From Streptomyces luteogriseus (GTDB lineage: Bacteria; Actinomycetota; Actinomycetes; Streptomycetales; Streptomycetaceae), in assembly GCF_014205055.1 (NCBI RefSeq), contig NZ_JACHMS010000001.1, positions 7,192,001-7,256,000 of the forward strand: 64,000 bases of DNA, given 5' to 3'. Numbering within the stretch: the stretch's first letter is position 1; each line of letters starts with the position of its first letter. This document shows positions 35,636-44,369 of this stretch, piece after piece. The notes beneath the pieces are model-generated. The model was not told the origin of the DNA. It searched no databases and saw nothing but the letters and a program-made list of their open reading frames with translations. The position numbers and the translations under genes are program-made.

Positions 35636-36439
35636 GTGAACGACGGCGACGGAAGCCTCGCGGCAGGAGCCCAGGTGAGGACGTTCGGCCCGCTCGGCAC
35701 GGCCTTGGTGATCATCCCGACCTACAACGAGGCGGAGAACATCAAGAGCATCGTCGGCCGGGTACGCAAGGCCGTCCCCGAGGCGCACGTGCTCGTGGCC
35801 GACGACAACAGCCCGGACGGCACGGGCAAGCTGGCCGACGAGCTGACTGTCGAGGACGACCACGTCCACGTGCTGCACCGCAAGGGCAAGGAAGGCCTGG
35901 GCGCCGCCTACCTCGCGGGCTTCCACTGGGGCCTGGAGCGTGACTACGGCGTGCTGATCGAGATGGACGCCGACGGCTCCCACCAGCCCGAGGAACTGCC
36001 GCGTCTGCTCACCGCCCTCAAGAGCGCCGACCTGGTGCTGGGCTCGCGCTGGGTGCCGGGCGGCCGCGTGGTGAACTGGCCGAAGTCCCGCGAGGTGATC
36101 TCCCGGGGCGGCAGCCTCTACTCCCGGCTGGCGCTCGACCTGCCGCTGCGCGACATCACCGGCGGCTACCGCGCCTTCCGCCGCGAGACCCTGGAGGGGC
36201 TCGGTCTCGACGAGGTCGCCTCCCAGGGGTACTGCTTCCAGGTCGATCTCGCCCGCCGCGCGGTCAAGGCCGGCTACCACGTGATCGAGGTGCCCATCAC
36301 GTTCGTCGAGCGTGAACTCGGCGACTCCAAGATGAGCCGCGACATCCTCGTCGAGGCGCTGTGGCGCGTCACGGCGTGGGGTGTGGGGGAGCGGGTCGGC
36401 AAGGTGACGGGGCGCGGCGGCAGGCCCTCGAAGCCGTAG
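35636..36439 (+). CDS. ppm1: Polyprenol monophosphomannose synthase (GT2)
   Basis: A 267-residue GT2 enzyme that transfers mannose from GDP-mannose to polyprenyl phosphate, the donor for protein O-mannosylation. It has VIIPTYNEAENIKSIVGRV, the DxD-like metal site MDADGSHQPEE, and DITGGYRAFRRE followed by VPITFVERELGDSKMS, all typical of actinobacterial Ppm1 catalytic domains. There is no membrane domain, as in other Streptomyces. GTG start at 35636 with AAGGGG upstream. Located before fxsA and rbpA, as in S. coelicolor. Confidence 0.92.
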   Translation: MNDGDGSLAAGAQVRTFGPLGTALVIIPTYNEAENIKSIVGRVRKAVPEAHVLVADDNSPDGTGKLADELTVEDDHVHVLHRKGKEGLGAAYLAGFHWGLERDYGVLIEMDADGSHQPEELPRLLTALKSADLVLGSRWVPGGRVVNWPKSREVISRGGSLYSRLALDLPLRDITGGYRAFRRETLEGLGLDEVASQGYCFQVDLARRAVKAGYHVIEVPITFVERELGDSKMSRDILVEALWRVTAWGVGERVGKVTGRGGRPSKP

Positions 36440-36521
36440 CGGCGGGCAGGGGCAGCCGTTCACAGAAACAGCTGATGGTGGCCTTATCCCGTGCTGAGCC
36501 GGGGCCAGGCACACTGGACGC

Positions 36522-37097
36522 ATGACGACTGGCGCTCAGACCCCGCTGCCCCCCGCCCGGCCCAAGCGCTCCCGGCTGCGTACGTTCCTGCCGCTCGGCG
36601 TCGCCGCGTGGCTCGTGCTGGAGATCTGGCTGCTCACGCTGGTCGCGGGGGCGACCAGCGGGCTGGTGGTCTTCCTCGCCCTGCTGGCGGGTCTCGTGGC
36701 CGGCTCGGTCGTCATCAAGCGGGCAGGCCGGCGGGCCTTCCGCAAGCTCTCCGAGGCGCTGCAACAACAGCAGAGCGGGGTCATGCCCGACGCGGGCCGA
36801 TCCGGCAGCGAGGGCAACGGCCTGATGATGCTGGGCGGTCTGCTCCTGATGATCCTCGGCCTGGCCTCGGACGCGGTGGGCCTGCTCCTGCTGCTGCCGC
36901 CGGTCCAGAAGCTCGTGAGCCGCTCGGCGGAGCGCACCTTCGAGCGCAAGCTCCGGGAAGCCCGCCCCGGCACCCTCGGCGGCGCCTTCCAGCAGGCCCG
37001 TATGCACCAGCCCGACGGCAAGGTCGTCCAAGGCGAGGTCATCCGGGACAAGCCGGGGGACACCCCGCAGCCGCCGCGCCCTCCGCTGACGCACTGA
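36522..37097 (+). CDS. fxsA: FxsA-family membrane protein
   Basis: A 191-residue cytoplasmic membrane protein with N-terminal helices (LGVAAWLVLEIWLLTLVAGATSG..., residues 22-65) and another hydrophobic stretch (GLMMLGGLLLMILGLASDAVGLLLLLPP, about 104-131), matching FxsA proteins. The C-terminus is cytosolic and basic, then Pro-rich. FxsA overproduction relieves phage T7 exclusion in E. coli; the role in Streptomyces is unknown. Confidence 0.9.
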   Translation: MTTGAQTPLPPARPKRSRLRTFLPLGVAAWLVLEIWLLTLVAGATSGLVVFLALLAGLVAGSVVIKRAGRRAFRKLSEALQQQQSGVMPDAGRSGSEGNGLMMLGGLLLMILGLASDAVGLLLLLPPVQKLVSRSAERTFERKLREARPGTLGGAFQQARMHQPDGKVVQGEVIRDKPGDTPQPPRPPLTH

Positions 37098-37225
37098 GCC
37101 GTCCGGGGGGCGTGCACCGGCGCGGGCCTTTCCGGGGGCTCACCCGTCCGGCGGGCCTTCCCCCGGGGCTCGCCCACCCGGCCGGCCTTCCGGGGCGCGA
37201 GCTGCCCCGGGGCCGTGGACATGCG

Positions 37226-37270
37226 GAAGACCGCGGGCGCCGTACTTCTCGTACGGCGCCCGCGGTCTTC
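37226..37270. terminator. Very strong bidirectional terminator
   Basis: A perfect 20-bp inverted repeat (37226-37245 with 37251-37270) with a 5-nt loop separates the convergent fxsA and rbpA genes. Confidence 0.95.
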
Positions 37271-37305
37271 TGATGCGCTGTTACTTCGGCCAGGCCCGTG
37301 AGGGA

Positions 37306-37680
37306 CTATGCCGACTTGCGGCTGTCTCGGGGATGAACAGCGATGTTCATCGCTCCCGAACGCAGAACCGCCAGGCGCTCCTCGAGGACCTCTTCGAGTT
37401 CCTCACGGGTGCGCCGCTCCATCAGCATGTCCCAATGCGTACGCGCGGGCTTGCCCTTCTTTTCCTCAGGGACATCGCCGTCCACGAGGAGTGCCTGGGC
37501 CCCACAGACCTTGCACTCCCACTCCGGCGGGATCTCCGCCTCGACCGAGAAGGGCATCTCGAAGCGGTGCCCCTTCTCGCATGCGTACTCCACGGCCTGG
37601 CGCGGGGCCAGGTCGATGCCGCGGTCCGTCTCGTAGCTGGTCACCACGAGGCGCGTGCCGCGAAGAGCTCGCTCACTCAT
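37306..37680 (-). CDS. rbpA: RNA polymerase-binding protein RbpA
   Basis: A 124-residue actinobacterial transcription factor that binds HrdB-type sigma and stabilises the open complex. It has the N-terminal tail RGTRLVVTSYETDRG, a zinc-binding core with C34, H38, C56 and C59 (YACEKGHRF...WECKVCG), and the sigma-interacting domain KPARTHWDMLMERRTREELEEVLEERL. Sequence and length are standard. The promoter upstream matches the SigR consensus. Confidence 0.98.
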   Translation of the reverse strand: MSERALRGTRLVVTSYETDRGIDLAPRQAVEYACEKGHRFEMPFSVEAEIPPEWECKVCGAQALLVDGDVPEEKKGKPARTHWDMLMERRTREELEEVLEERLAVLRSGAMNIAVHPRDSRKSA

Positions 37681-37741
37681 GAATCGTGCCTCCCGGGCTT
37701 GTCGCCCACAGGACAGGTGTCGCTGTCGTCGTCATCCGGTC

Positions 37742-37768
37742 AACGTCCGGTCGGCGGTAAAGATTCCC
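37742..37768 (-). promoter_or_regulatory. SigR-type promoter of rbpA
   Basis: On the minus strand GGGAAT (37768-37763) is followed after exactly 18 bp by GTT (37744-37742), matching the SigR consensus GGAAT-N18-GTT, about 60 bp before the rbpA start. S. coelicolor rbpA is a known SigR target. Confidence 0.8.
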
Positions 37769-37946
37769 GTTCCGAGTCCCGTTCCGGGTCATGCGTCGCC
37801 GTCGTAGCCGCCCTTGTTGTACCCACCAGCGCCCGGTTTGTCACATCTGATAGCAGATATAACCCAGCGTTTCGGCATCTTTGACGCGCAGTAACGGTCC
37901 GCCTGGCAGGCCAAACGCGTACACTACAGCCCTTTCGCTTCGAGTG

Positions 37947-39293
37947 CTAAATCCTGTCCGGAACCGGATTCCCCGCTTCGCCGATCGCACGCCGCACCGG
38001 AACCCGTGCGAGCAGGGCGAAGCCGAGCACGAAGAAGACCACCAGCGAGATGATCGCGTCCCGGTAGCTCCCGGTCAGCTGGTAGGTGACCCCGAAGAGC
38101 AGCGGTCCGAGCCAGCTCATGCCGCGGTCGCTCATCTCGTACGCGGAGAAGTATTCGGCCTCCCTGCCCGGCGGGATCAGATGGGAGAACAGGGACCGGG
38201 ACAGCGCCTGGCTCCCGCCGAGGACCAGGCCGATCCCGGCGGCCAGGACGAAGAACCACATGGGTGCCCCGGCCGGCAGGAAGTACCCGGCCGCCAGCGT
38301 CACCGTCCACGCGACCAGCGAGCCGAGGATCGTGCGCTTGGCCCCGTACACCCGGGCGAGCCTCCCCATGGCCAGTGCGCCCGCCACCGCCAGCACCTGC
38401 ACCAGCAGCACGGCGCCGATGAGGGTGGACTGCTCCAGGCCCAGTTCCTCGGAGCCGTAGACCGAGGCCTGGGAGATCACCGTCTGGATGCCGTCGTTGT
38501 AGACGAGGTAGGCGAGGAGGAAGGCGAGCGTCAGCGGGTGGCGGCGCATGTCGCGGACGGTCGCCGCGAGCTGCCGGAAGCCCGGGATGGTCCCCTCGCG
38601 TCCGGCGGTCCTGCGATCGCGCAGCCGTCGCAGCGGGATCAGGGCGAACGCGCCCCACCACAGGCCGGCCGACGCCAGGCAGATGCGGACCGCCGTGCTC
38701 TCGGAGAGGCCGAAGCCGTCGTGCCCGGTGTAGAGGACCAGGTTGGCGACGAGGACCAGTGATCCCGCCGCGTAACCGAAGGCCCAGCCGCGGGAGGAGA
38801 CCGCGTCCCGCTCCTCGGGCGGGGCGATCTGCGGCAGAAAGGAGTTGTAGAGCATCATCGCCACGGACTGCGCGGCGTTCGCGACGATCAGGAGCGCACC
38901 GCCCAGCAGGTAGCGGTCGCCGTCCAGGAAGAACATGGCCGCCGTGGCCGCGGCCCCGGTGTAGGCGGCGGCCGCGAGGAGCGGCTTCTTGCGGCCGGTG
39001 CGGTCGGCGGCGGCGCCCACCAGGGGCATCACCAGGACGGCAACGATCACCGACAGTGACACCGAGTACGCGAAGAAGGACCCGGCGCGCACCGGGATGC
39101 CGAGGGGGTGCACGTACCCGTCGGCGTCGGCCGCCGACTTGGCGACCGACGTCAGATAGGGGCCGAGGAACACGGTGAGCACGCTCGTCGAGTAGACGGA
39201 GCAGGCCCAGTCGTAGAAGTACCAGCCGCGCTGCTCGCTCCTGCGCTCCGCGGCCCCGTCCGCCGGCGGTGTCCGCACGGTGTCGTTGCCCAC
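37947..39293 (-). CDS. UMF1/Atg22-like MFS transporter
   Basis: A 448-residue, 12-helix major facilitator of the UMF1 (Atg22-like) type. Diagnostic stretches are the N-terminal GWYFYDWACSVYSTSVLTVFLGPYL, MPLVGAAADRTGRKKPLL and the late GGSQALSRSLFSHLIPPGREAEYFSAYEM. Relatives include vacuolar amino-acid effluxers, but the bacterial substrate is unknown. The GTG at 39293 is chosen because GAGGGG precedes it. Last gene of a yczE-GDPD-MFS set. Confidence 0.85.
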   Translation of the reverse strand: MGNDTVRTPPADGAAERRSEQRGWYFYDWACSVYSTSVLTVFLGPYLTSVAKSAADADGYVHPLGIPVRAGSFFAYSVSLSVIVAVLVMPLVGAAADRTGRKKPLLAAAAYTGAAATAAMFFLDGDRYLLGGALLIVANAAQSVAMMLYNSFLPQIAPPEERDAVSSRGWAFGYAAGSLVLVANLVLYTGHDGFGLSESTAVRICLASAGLWWGAFALIPLRRLRDRRTAGREGTIPGFRQLAATVRDMRRHPLTLAFLLAYLVYNDGIQTVISQASVYGSEELGLEQSTLIGAVLLVQVLAVAGALAMGRLARVYGAKRTILGSLVAWTVTLAAGYFLPAGAPMWFFVLAAGIGLVLGGSQALSRSLFSHLIPPGREAEYFSAYEMSDRGMSWLGPLLFGVTYQLTGSYRDAIISLVVFFVLGFALLARVPVRRAIGEAGNPVPDRI

Positions 39294-39343
39294 CCGTGCC
39301 CCTCGCTTCCCCGTGAACGCGCAGAGGGGGCGGGACCGGGGTC

Positions 39344-40111
39344 TCAGACCCAGACGCCGCGGTCCTCCATGACCTTGCGCAACGTGTCGATGTGATCGGT
39401 CATGATGCCATCCACCCCCAGGTCGAGCAGCCGGTGCATGCCCTCGGGATCGTTGACCGTCCACACGTGCACCTGGAGCCCGCGTGCGTGGGCCGCGTGC
39501 AGGAAGCGCCGGTCCACGACCTGGATGCCGGACTGGATCTCGGGGACCTGGGCGGCTATCGCCGAGCCGCGGACCGCGGCGGGCAGCCCCCAGGAGCGCA
39601 GCCGCAGGTTGAACACGCCCCGGGTGCCGTACGACGTGGCCAGGCGGGGGCCGGACAGCCGCTGGGCACGCACCACACGCGCCTCCGAGAACGAACCCAG
39701 GCAGATCCGGTCCCAGGAGTTCGTCCGCCCGACCAGGTCCAGGAAGGGCAGGAGGGCGGCCTCCGCCTTGACGTCCACGTTCCAGCGCACGTCGGGGAAC
39801 GTCTCCAGGAGTTCCTCGAAGAGGGGGAGCGGTTCTCCGCCCGCCACGCGCGCCCGCCGGACCTCCTGCCACGGCAGGTCGGCGATCCGGCCCGCGCCGT
39901 CCGTCACCCGGTCCAGGGTCGCGTCGTGGAAGGCGACGAGCCTGCCGTCCCGGGTGGTGTGGACGTCCGTCTCGATGTACCGGTATCCGGCGTCGACCGC
40001 GCACCGGAACTGCCGCACGGTGTTCTCCAGGCCGTCCGCGGCCCCGCCCCGGTGGGCGAAGGGGATCGGGCCGGGATGGTCGAGGTAGGGGTGGCGTATC
40101 CGCGGGGTCAC
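39344..40111 (-). CDS. Glycerophosphodiester phosphodiesterase
   Basis: A 255-residue GDPD-family enzyme with the signature PFAHRGGAADGLENTVRQF, then YIETDVHTTRDGRLVAFHDATLDRVTDG (catalytic His pair and the metal-binding E-x-D) and the C-terminal VWTVNDPEGMHRLLDLGVDGIMTDHID. It hydrolyses glycerophosphodiesters to glycerol-3-phosphate. No signal peptide, so cytosolic. Its GTG start overlaps the yczE stop (GTGA). Confidence 0.9.
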   Translation of the reverse strand: MTPRIRHPYLDHPGPIPFAHRGGAADGLENTVRQFRCAVDAGYRYIETDVHTTRDGRLVAFHDATLDRVTDGAGRIADLPWQEVRRARVAGGEPLPLFEELLETFPDVRWNVDVKAEAALLPFLDLVGRTNSWDRICLGSFSEARVVRAQRLSGPRLATSYGTRGVFNLRLRSWGLPAAVRGSAIAAQVPEIQSGIQVVDRRFLHAAHARGLQVHVWTVNDPEGMHRLLDLGVDGIMTDHIDTLRKVMEDRGVWV

Positions 40112-40761
40112 GGACGCAGTATCGCTCCTCGGGGTTGACCGGTGGCAACGGCCGTGCTGACGCCGGGTGCCGGGGGCACGGCGAACACGCGCAGGAACGC
40201 CTGGGCGAGGGGGCCGATCGCCAGGGCGTACAGGAGGGTGCCGATCCCGACGGTGCCGCCCAGCGCGAAGCCGGTCGCCACGACCGTGAGCTCGATGCCG
40301 GTGCGGACGAGGCGGATCGAGACGCCCGTGAGCTGGTGCAGCCCGGTCATGAGGCCGTCGCGCGGGCCCGGTCCGAAGCGGGCCGCGATGTACAGACCGG
40401 TCGCCGCGCCGTTCAGGACGATCCCCGCTCCCATCAGCGTGACGCGCGCCGCCGGGCCGTGCGCGTCGGGCACCAGGGCCAGTGTCGCGTCCATCGCCAT
40501 ACCGATGACCAGCACGTTGGAGATCGTGCCCAGACCCGGCCGCTGGCGCAGCGGGATCCACAGGAGCAGCACCGCGGCGCCCAGCAGGGTCAGCACGACA
40601 CCGATCGACAGCCCGGTCTTCTCCGCGAGCCCCTGGTGCAGCACGTTCCACGGCTCCAGTCCCAGCCCCGACCGGACGAGCAGTGCCGAGCTGGCGCCGT
40701 ACAGCGCGAGACCGCCGTAGAGCTGGACGAGCCGCCGGGCGAGATGCTCCCGCGTGAACAC
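40108..40761 (-). CDS. YczE/YyaS/YitT-family membrane protein
   Basis: A 217-residue protein with 5-6 membrane helices. It matches the YczE group: LYGGLALYGASSALLVRSGLGLEPWNVLHQGLAEKTG near the N-terminus, and FGPGPRDGLMTGLHQLTGVSIRLVRTGIELTVVATGFALGG in the middle. GTG start with AGGGGGG upstream. YczE-type genes are often next to MocR regulators, as here. The transported or sensed compound is unknown, with suggestions linking such pairs to vitamin B6-type or amino compounds. Confidence 0.85.
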   Translation of the reverse strand: MFTREHLARRLVQLYGGLALYGASSALLVRSGLGLEPWNVLHQGLAEKTGLSIGVVLTLLGAAVLLLWIPLRQRPGLGTISNVLVIGMAMDATLALVPDAHGPAARVTLMGAGIVLNGAATGLYIAARFGPGPRDGLMTGLHQLTGVSIRLVRTGIELTVVATGFALGGTVGIGTLLYALAIGPLAQAFLRVFAVPPAPGVSTAVATGQPRGAILRP

Positions 40762-40783
40762 GATGTGCCCCCCTGTGGTGGTA

Positions 40784-40857
40784 GTGGACTGATGCATGCC
40801 ACCATGTGGCTTGGATGGAGAGGCCATCCATGGCCAATCCGGGAAAGGTGGACTGAT
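40784..40857. promoter_or_regulatory. Operator region of the MocR regulator
   Basis: Two identical copies of GTGGACTGAT (40784-40793 and 40848-40857) flank a perfect palindrome TGGATGG-N5-CCATCCA (40812-40830) in the yczE/mocR divergent region. MocR proteins usually bind direct repeats. The GTGGACT core resembles the PdxR motif AAAGTGGW(T)CTA remembered from Corynebacterium. Confidence 0.5.
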
Positions 40858-40861
40858 TTCG

Positions 40862-42361
40862 ATGGCGGAGTGGACCTCGGCCGTGGGGGCGGCACAGCTC
40901 GCCCGGCTTCTCAGCTCCCAGCAGGACCGCCCGGCGGGGCCCGGCACGCGCCGGCCGCCGGCCTACCGCGCGCTCGCCGACGGCATCCGGCTGCTGGTGC
41001 TCGAAGGACGGGTCCCGGTGGCCGCCCGGCTGCCCGCCGAACGCGAACTAGCCCTCTCCCTGTCCGTCAGCCGTACGACGGTGGCCGCCGCCTACGAGGC
41101 GCTGCGCGGCGAGGGGTTCCTGGAGTCCCGGCGAGGTGCGGGCAGTTGGACTGCCGTCCCGGCCGGGAACCCGCTGCCCGCCCGGGGGCTGGAGCCCCTT
41201 CCGCCGGAGGCCCTCGGTTCGCTGATCGACCTCGGGTGCGCCGCACTCCCCGCCCCCGAGCCCTGGCTCACCCGGGCCGTCCAAGGCGCGCTGGAGGAAC
41301 TGCCGCCCTACGCGCACACGCACGGCGACTATCCCGCCGGGCTGCCCGCGCTGCGGGCGATGATCGCCGAGCGCTACACCGCCCGCGGCATCCCGACCAT
41401 GCCCGAGCAGATCATGGTGACGACCGGGGCGATGGGCGCCATCGACGCCATCTGCCATCTGTTCGCAGGCCGGGGCGAGCGCATCGCCGTCGAGTCGCCC
41501 TCCTACGCCAACATCCTTCAGCTGATGCGGGAGGCCGGGGCCCGGCTGGTGCCCGTCGCCATGGCCGAGGGGCTCACCGGGTGGGACATGGACCGCTGGC
41601 GCCAGGTGCTGCGGGACGCCGCGCCCCGTATCGCGTACGTCGTCGCCGACTTCCACAACCCGACCGGGGCGCTCGCCGACGACGACCAGCGGCGACGGCT
41701 GGTGGACGCGGCCCGGTCCGCGGGAACGGTGCTGATCGCCGACGAGACGATGAGCGAGCTGTGGCTCGATCCCGAGGTGCGGATGCCGCGGCCGGTCTGC
41801 GCGTTCGACCCGGCCGGATCCACCGTGATCACGGTGGGGTCGGCGAGCAAGGCGTTCTGGGCCGGGATGCGGATCGGGTGGGTGCGGGCCGCGCCGGACG
41901 TGATCCGCAGCCTGGTCGCCGCCCGGGCGTACGCCGATCTCGGTACACCGGTCCTGGAGCAGCTGGCGGTGAACTGGCTGTTCGGCACCGGAGGCTGGGA
42001 GCAGGCCGTGGAGGTGCGGCGTGCGCAGGCACGGGCGAACCGGGACGAGCTGGTGACGGCGGTGCGGCGGGAGCTGCCCGAGTGGGAGTTCGAGGTGCCC
42101 CGGGGCGGGTTGACGCTCTGGGTGCGCACGGGCGGCCTGTCCGGTTCGCGGCTGGCCGAGGCCGGGGAGCGCGTGGGAGTGCGGGTGCCGTCCGGGCCGC
42201 GCTTCGGGGTGGACGGGGCGTTCGAGGGGTATGTGCGGCTGCCGTTCACCGTCGGCGGGGCCGTGGCCGAGGAGGCGGCGGCGCGGCTGGCCGCGGCGGC
42301 GAGGCTGGTGGAGAGCGGTGCGGTGGGGAGCGCGGAGGCGCCGCGTACGTTCGTGGCCTGA
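40862..42361 (+). CDS. MocR-type PLP-dependent transcriptional regulator (GntR/aminotransferase fusion)
   Basis: A 499-residue MocR/PdxR-family regulator. The GntR winged HTH is at about residues 35-100 (YRALADGIRLLVLEGRVPVAARLPAERELALSLSVSRTTVAAAYEAL). The fold-type I aminotransferase domain (about 120-480) has DFHNPTGALADD, LIADETMSELW and the PLP-binding Lys330 in GSASKAFWAGMRIGW, so cofactor binding is probably retained. It is divergent from yczE with repeats between them and likely controls that operon. The effector may be PLP or an amino compound that reacts with it. Confidence 0.92.
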   Translation: MAEWTSAVGAAQLARLLSSQQDRPAGPGTRRPPAYRALADGIRLLVLEGRVPVAARLPAERELALSLSVSRTTVAAAYEALRGEGFLESRRGAGSWTAVPAGNPLPARGLEPLPPEALGSLIDLGCAALPAPEPWLTRAVQGALEELPPYAHTHGDYPAGLPALRAMIAERYTARGIPTMPEQIMVTTGAMGAIDAICHLFAGRGERIAVESPSYANILQLMREAGARLVPVAMAEGLTGWDMDRWRQVLRDAAPRIAYVVADFHNPTGALADDDQRRRLVDAARSAGTVLIADETMSELWLDPEVRMPRPVCAFDPAGSTVITVGSASKAFWAGMRIGWVRAAPDVIRSLVAARAYADLGTPVLEQLAVNWLFGTGGWEQAVEVRRAQARANRDELVTAVRRELPEWEFEVPRGGLTLWVRTGGLSGSRLAEAGERVGVRVPSGPRFGVDGAFEGYVRLPFTVGGAVAEEAAARLAAAARLVESGAVGSAEAPRTFVA

Positions 42362-42380
42362 AGGGGCGCGGGGAGTGTTG

Positions 42381-42411
42381 TGGCCGCCGGGGTGTGCGTT
42401 CCCGGCGGCCA
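42381..42411. terminator. Bidirectional terminator
   Basis: A perfect 11-bp stem (42381-42391 with 42401-42411) and 9-nt loop, between the convergent MocR and membrane ATPase genes. Confidence 0.75.
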
Positions 42412-42424
42412 TGGGCGTGCGTCG

Positions 42425-44122
42425 CTACGTCTCCTTGGTCAGGACCGGTACCGGGTTCGGCAGGGGCTCCTCGGCCAGGGCGGGGGCCGCGTCCGGGCGT
42501 GATTCCGGTTCCTCCTCGGCCACCCGCACCGATTCCGGTTCTTCCTCCGCCGGCGCACTCCCCGGCTCGCCCTCCGACTGGTCCTGCTCCGGGATGGTCT
42601 CCCCGTCCGCGGGGGTCGTGCGCGGCGGCAGAAGGTCCAGAACCGCCTCGCACAGGGCGTCGGGCGTGGCGTCGTCGTAGGGGTTCGGGGTGGCGGGGAC
42701 CTGGAGGCGGTGGACCGGGCCGTTGCCCAGCCGGGCGTAGCCGCGGCCCGGGGGAAGCTCGTCGATCGGTGTCGTGTGCGGGGGTGCGCCCAGGATCGAC
42801 TCGAGCTGGTCCGCCGTCGCGGGGCCCAGGACCACGCGGGCGCGGGTGTGCTGGCGTACCGGCTCGCTGAGGGCGTCCATGCTGTCCAACTGGTCGGCCA
42901 CGACCACCGTCACGTTCGCCGGGCGGCCGTGACGGAGGGGGACCTGGAGGAGGAGCTGCGGATCCTTGCGGCTGTCGGTCGCGGCCAGATGGGTGAACGC
43001 CGTCGGACGGTCGAGGAGGATCCACAGCGGGCGCTTGGTGTCGTCGGGCGGCGGATCGCCCGCCTGGTGCGCCTGGTTCGCGGCGATGAGACGGCGCTCC
43101 GTCTCGGTCGCCGCCCACTCCAGACTGGCCGTGACCCCGGCCAGCCCGGCCTCCACGGCCAGGACGCCGTCCCGGCCGGTCAGACAGGCGTACTCGCCGG
43201 TGCCCCCGCCGTCGACGATCACCACGTCGCCGTGGAGCAGGGCCTGCAGGGCGATGGACCGCAGCAGGGTGGAGGTGCCGCTGCCCGGCCGGCCGAGCGC
43301 CAGCAGGTGCGGCTCGGTGGAACGCAGGCCCGTGCGCCAGACGACCGGCGGCACGTCCCGCTGCTTCTCCCCGTGGGTGAGGGGGAGAGTGCGCTGGACC
43401 CGGGTGGGGTCGGTGAAGCCGAGGACCGTCTCGCCGGGGGTGGTGACGAAACGCTGGGCGGCGATGTCGACGGGCAGCGGCGGGAGCACGCCGACCGTCA
43501 ACTGGTTGCCCTCCTCGTCCCACGTGAAGTGGTATTCGCGGCCCCGGCCCGACTTGGCCGCGAGGAGGTGCTCGATCCGGGCGCGGGCCTCGGCCTCGCC
43601 GTCGGTGAAATACGCCGGGTAGCGGACCACCAGCTGCGAGATCCGGCCACCGCCGTCGAACGCGTAGGTGGGGAACGCCTTGTCCCACGCGCCGCCGTGG
43701 GAGTACAGCGGCTCGGGGTCCTCAGCGGCGGAGAAGTACGGCACGAGCGCCTCGTACAGCGACTTCAGCCGCTGGCTCTGCGACTCGTCGGGCCCGTCGG
43801 ACGCCGTCGGAGAGCGGTCCCGGCCCTGCCAGGCCGCCGCCGCCATCAGGGTGATGGCGGCGAGCAGCGGTCCGTACGGCACCAGCGCCACGACCAGGAC
43901 CACGGAGGCCACCAGGAACAGCAGCGCCCCCCGTCTCTCCTTGGGGGTCTCGGCCCATCTGCGCCGCCCGGCCGCTGCCAGCCGGCGCAGACCCCGCGTG
44001 ATCGTGATCAGCGGGTGGAGGACGTCCGTGGCGCTGTCGGCGGCCGTCCGGGCCAGCTCCCGGCTCCGGGCGAGCTGCGCGCTGCCGTTGCTCAGAATGC
44101 GGGGGAGGGGGCGGCGGGCCAC
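42425..44122 (-). CDS. Membrane-associated P-loop ATPase with degenerate Walker A (FtsK/TraB-like)
   Basis: A 565-residue protein. Two membrane helices lie near residues 60-95 (GALLFLVASVVLVVALVPYG...). A region similar to Streptomyces FtsK/TraB-type proteins follows, then a P-loop ATPase core. Its Walker A reads GRPGSGTST (about 274-282): the invariant Lys is replaced by Thr, so ATP hydrolysis may be lost or altered. A Walker B-like strand DVVIVDGGG and RPLWILLDRPTAF follow. The C-terminus carries a repeated acidic EEEPES motif. GTG start with GGAGG. A small membrane protein is encoded just upstream. Confidence 0.75.
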   Translation of the reverse strand: MARRPLPRILSNGSAQLARSRELARTAADSATDVLHPLITITRGLRRLAAAGRRRWAETPKERRGALLFLVASVVLVVALVPYGPLLAAITLMAAAAWQGRDRSPTASDGPDESQSQRLKSLYEALVPYFSAAEDPEPLYSHGGAWDKAFPTYAFDGGGRISQLVVRYPAYFTDGEAEARARIEHLLAAKSGRGREYHFTWDEEGNQLTVGVLPPLPVDIAAQRFVTTPGETVLGFTDPTRVQRTLPLTHGEKQRDVPPVVWRTGLRSTEPHLLALGRPGSGTSTLLRSIALQALLHGDVVIVDGGGTGEYACLTGRDGVLAVEAGLAGVTASLEWAATETERRLIAANQAHQAGDPPPDDTKRPLWILLDRPTAFTHLAATDSRKDPQLLLQVPLRHGRPANVTVVVADQLDSMDALSEPVRQHTRARVVLGPATADQLESILGAPPHTTPIDELPPGRGYARLGNGPVHRLQVPATPNPYDDATPDALCEAVLDLLPPRTTPADGETIPEQDQSEGEPGSAPAEEEPESVRVAEEEPESRPDAAPALAEEPLPNPVPVLTKET

Positions 44123-44174
44123 TACTGCCTCCAGGGAGTGCGTACGGGCGGGATGCGTACGGGGAACGAGGTCG

Positions 44175-44369
44175 TCAGAACTTGATTCCGCCGAGGAGGC
44201 TCGCGAGGCTCTCGCCGCCGGCCTTGATGCTCGGGGCGATGGCCGTACTCGCCAGATAGAAGCCGAACAGCATGGCGACCACGGCATGCGACGCCTTCAG
44301 TCCGTCCTTGCGGAAGAAGATGAAGACGACGATGCCGAGCAGGACCACGCCTGAGATGGAGAGGATCAT
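44175..44369 (-). CDS. Small two-helix membrane protein
   Basis: A 64-residue protein with two predicted membrane helices (MILSISGVVLLGIVVFIFF and AVVAMLFGFYLASTAIAP) and a short Gly/Ser-rich tail. The ATG follows AGGAGA. It is 52 bp upstream of the FtsK/TraB-like ATPase gene on the same strand, so the two may act together. Similar short proteins accompany Streptomyces Spd/Tra-type genes, but no plasmid genes are present. Confidence 0.7.
   Translation of the reverse strand: MILSISGVVLLGIVVFIFFRKDGLKASHAVVAMLFGFYLASTAIAPSIKAGGESLASLLGGIKF

Noticed and set aside
40135..42870. A 911-codon plus-strand frame across yczE, mocR and the membrane ATPase
   Set aside because: Low-complexity Arg/Gly/Ala composition; the real genes there have clear domains and ribosome sites in other frames.
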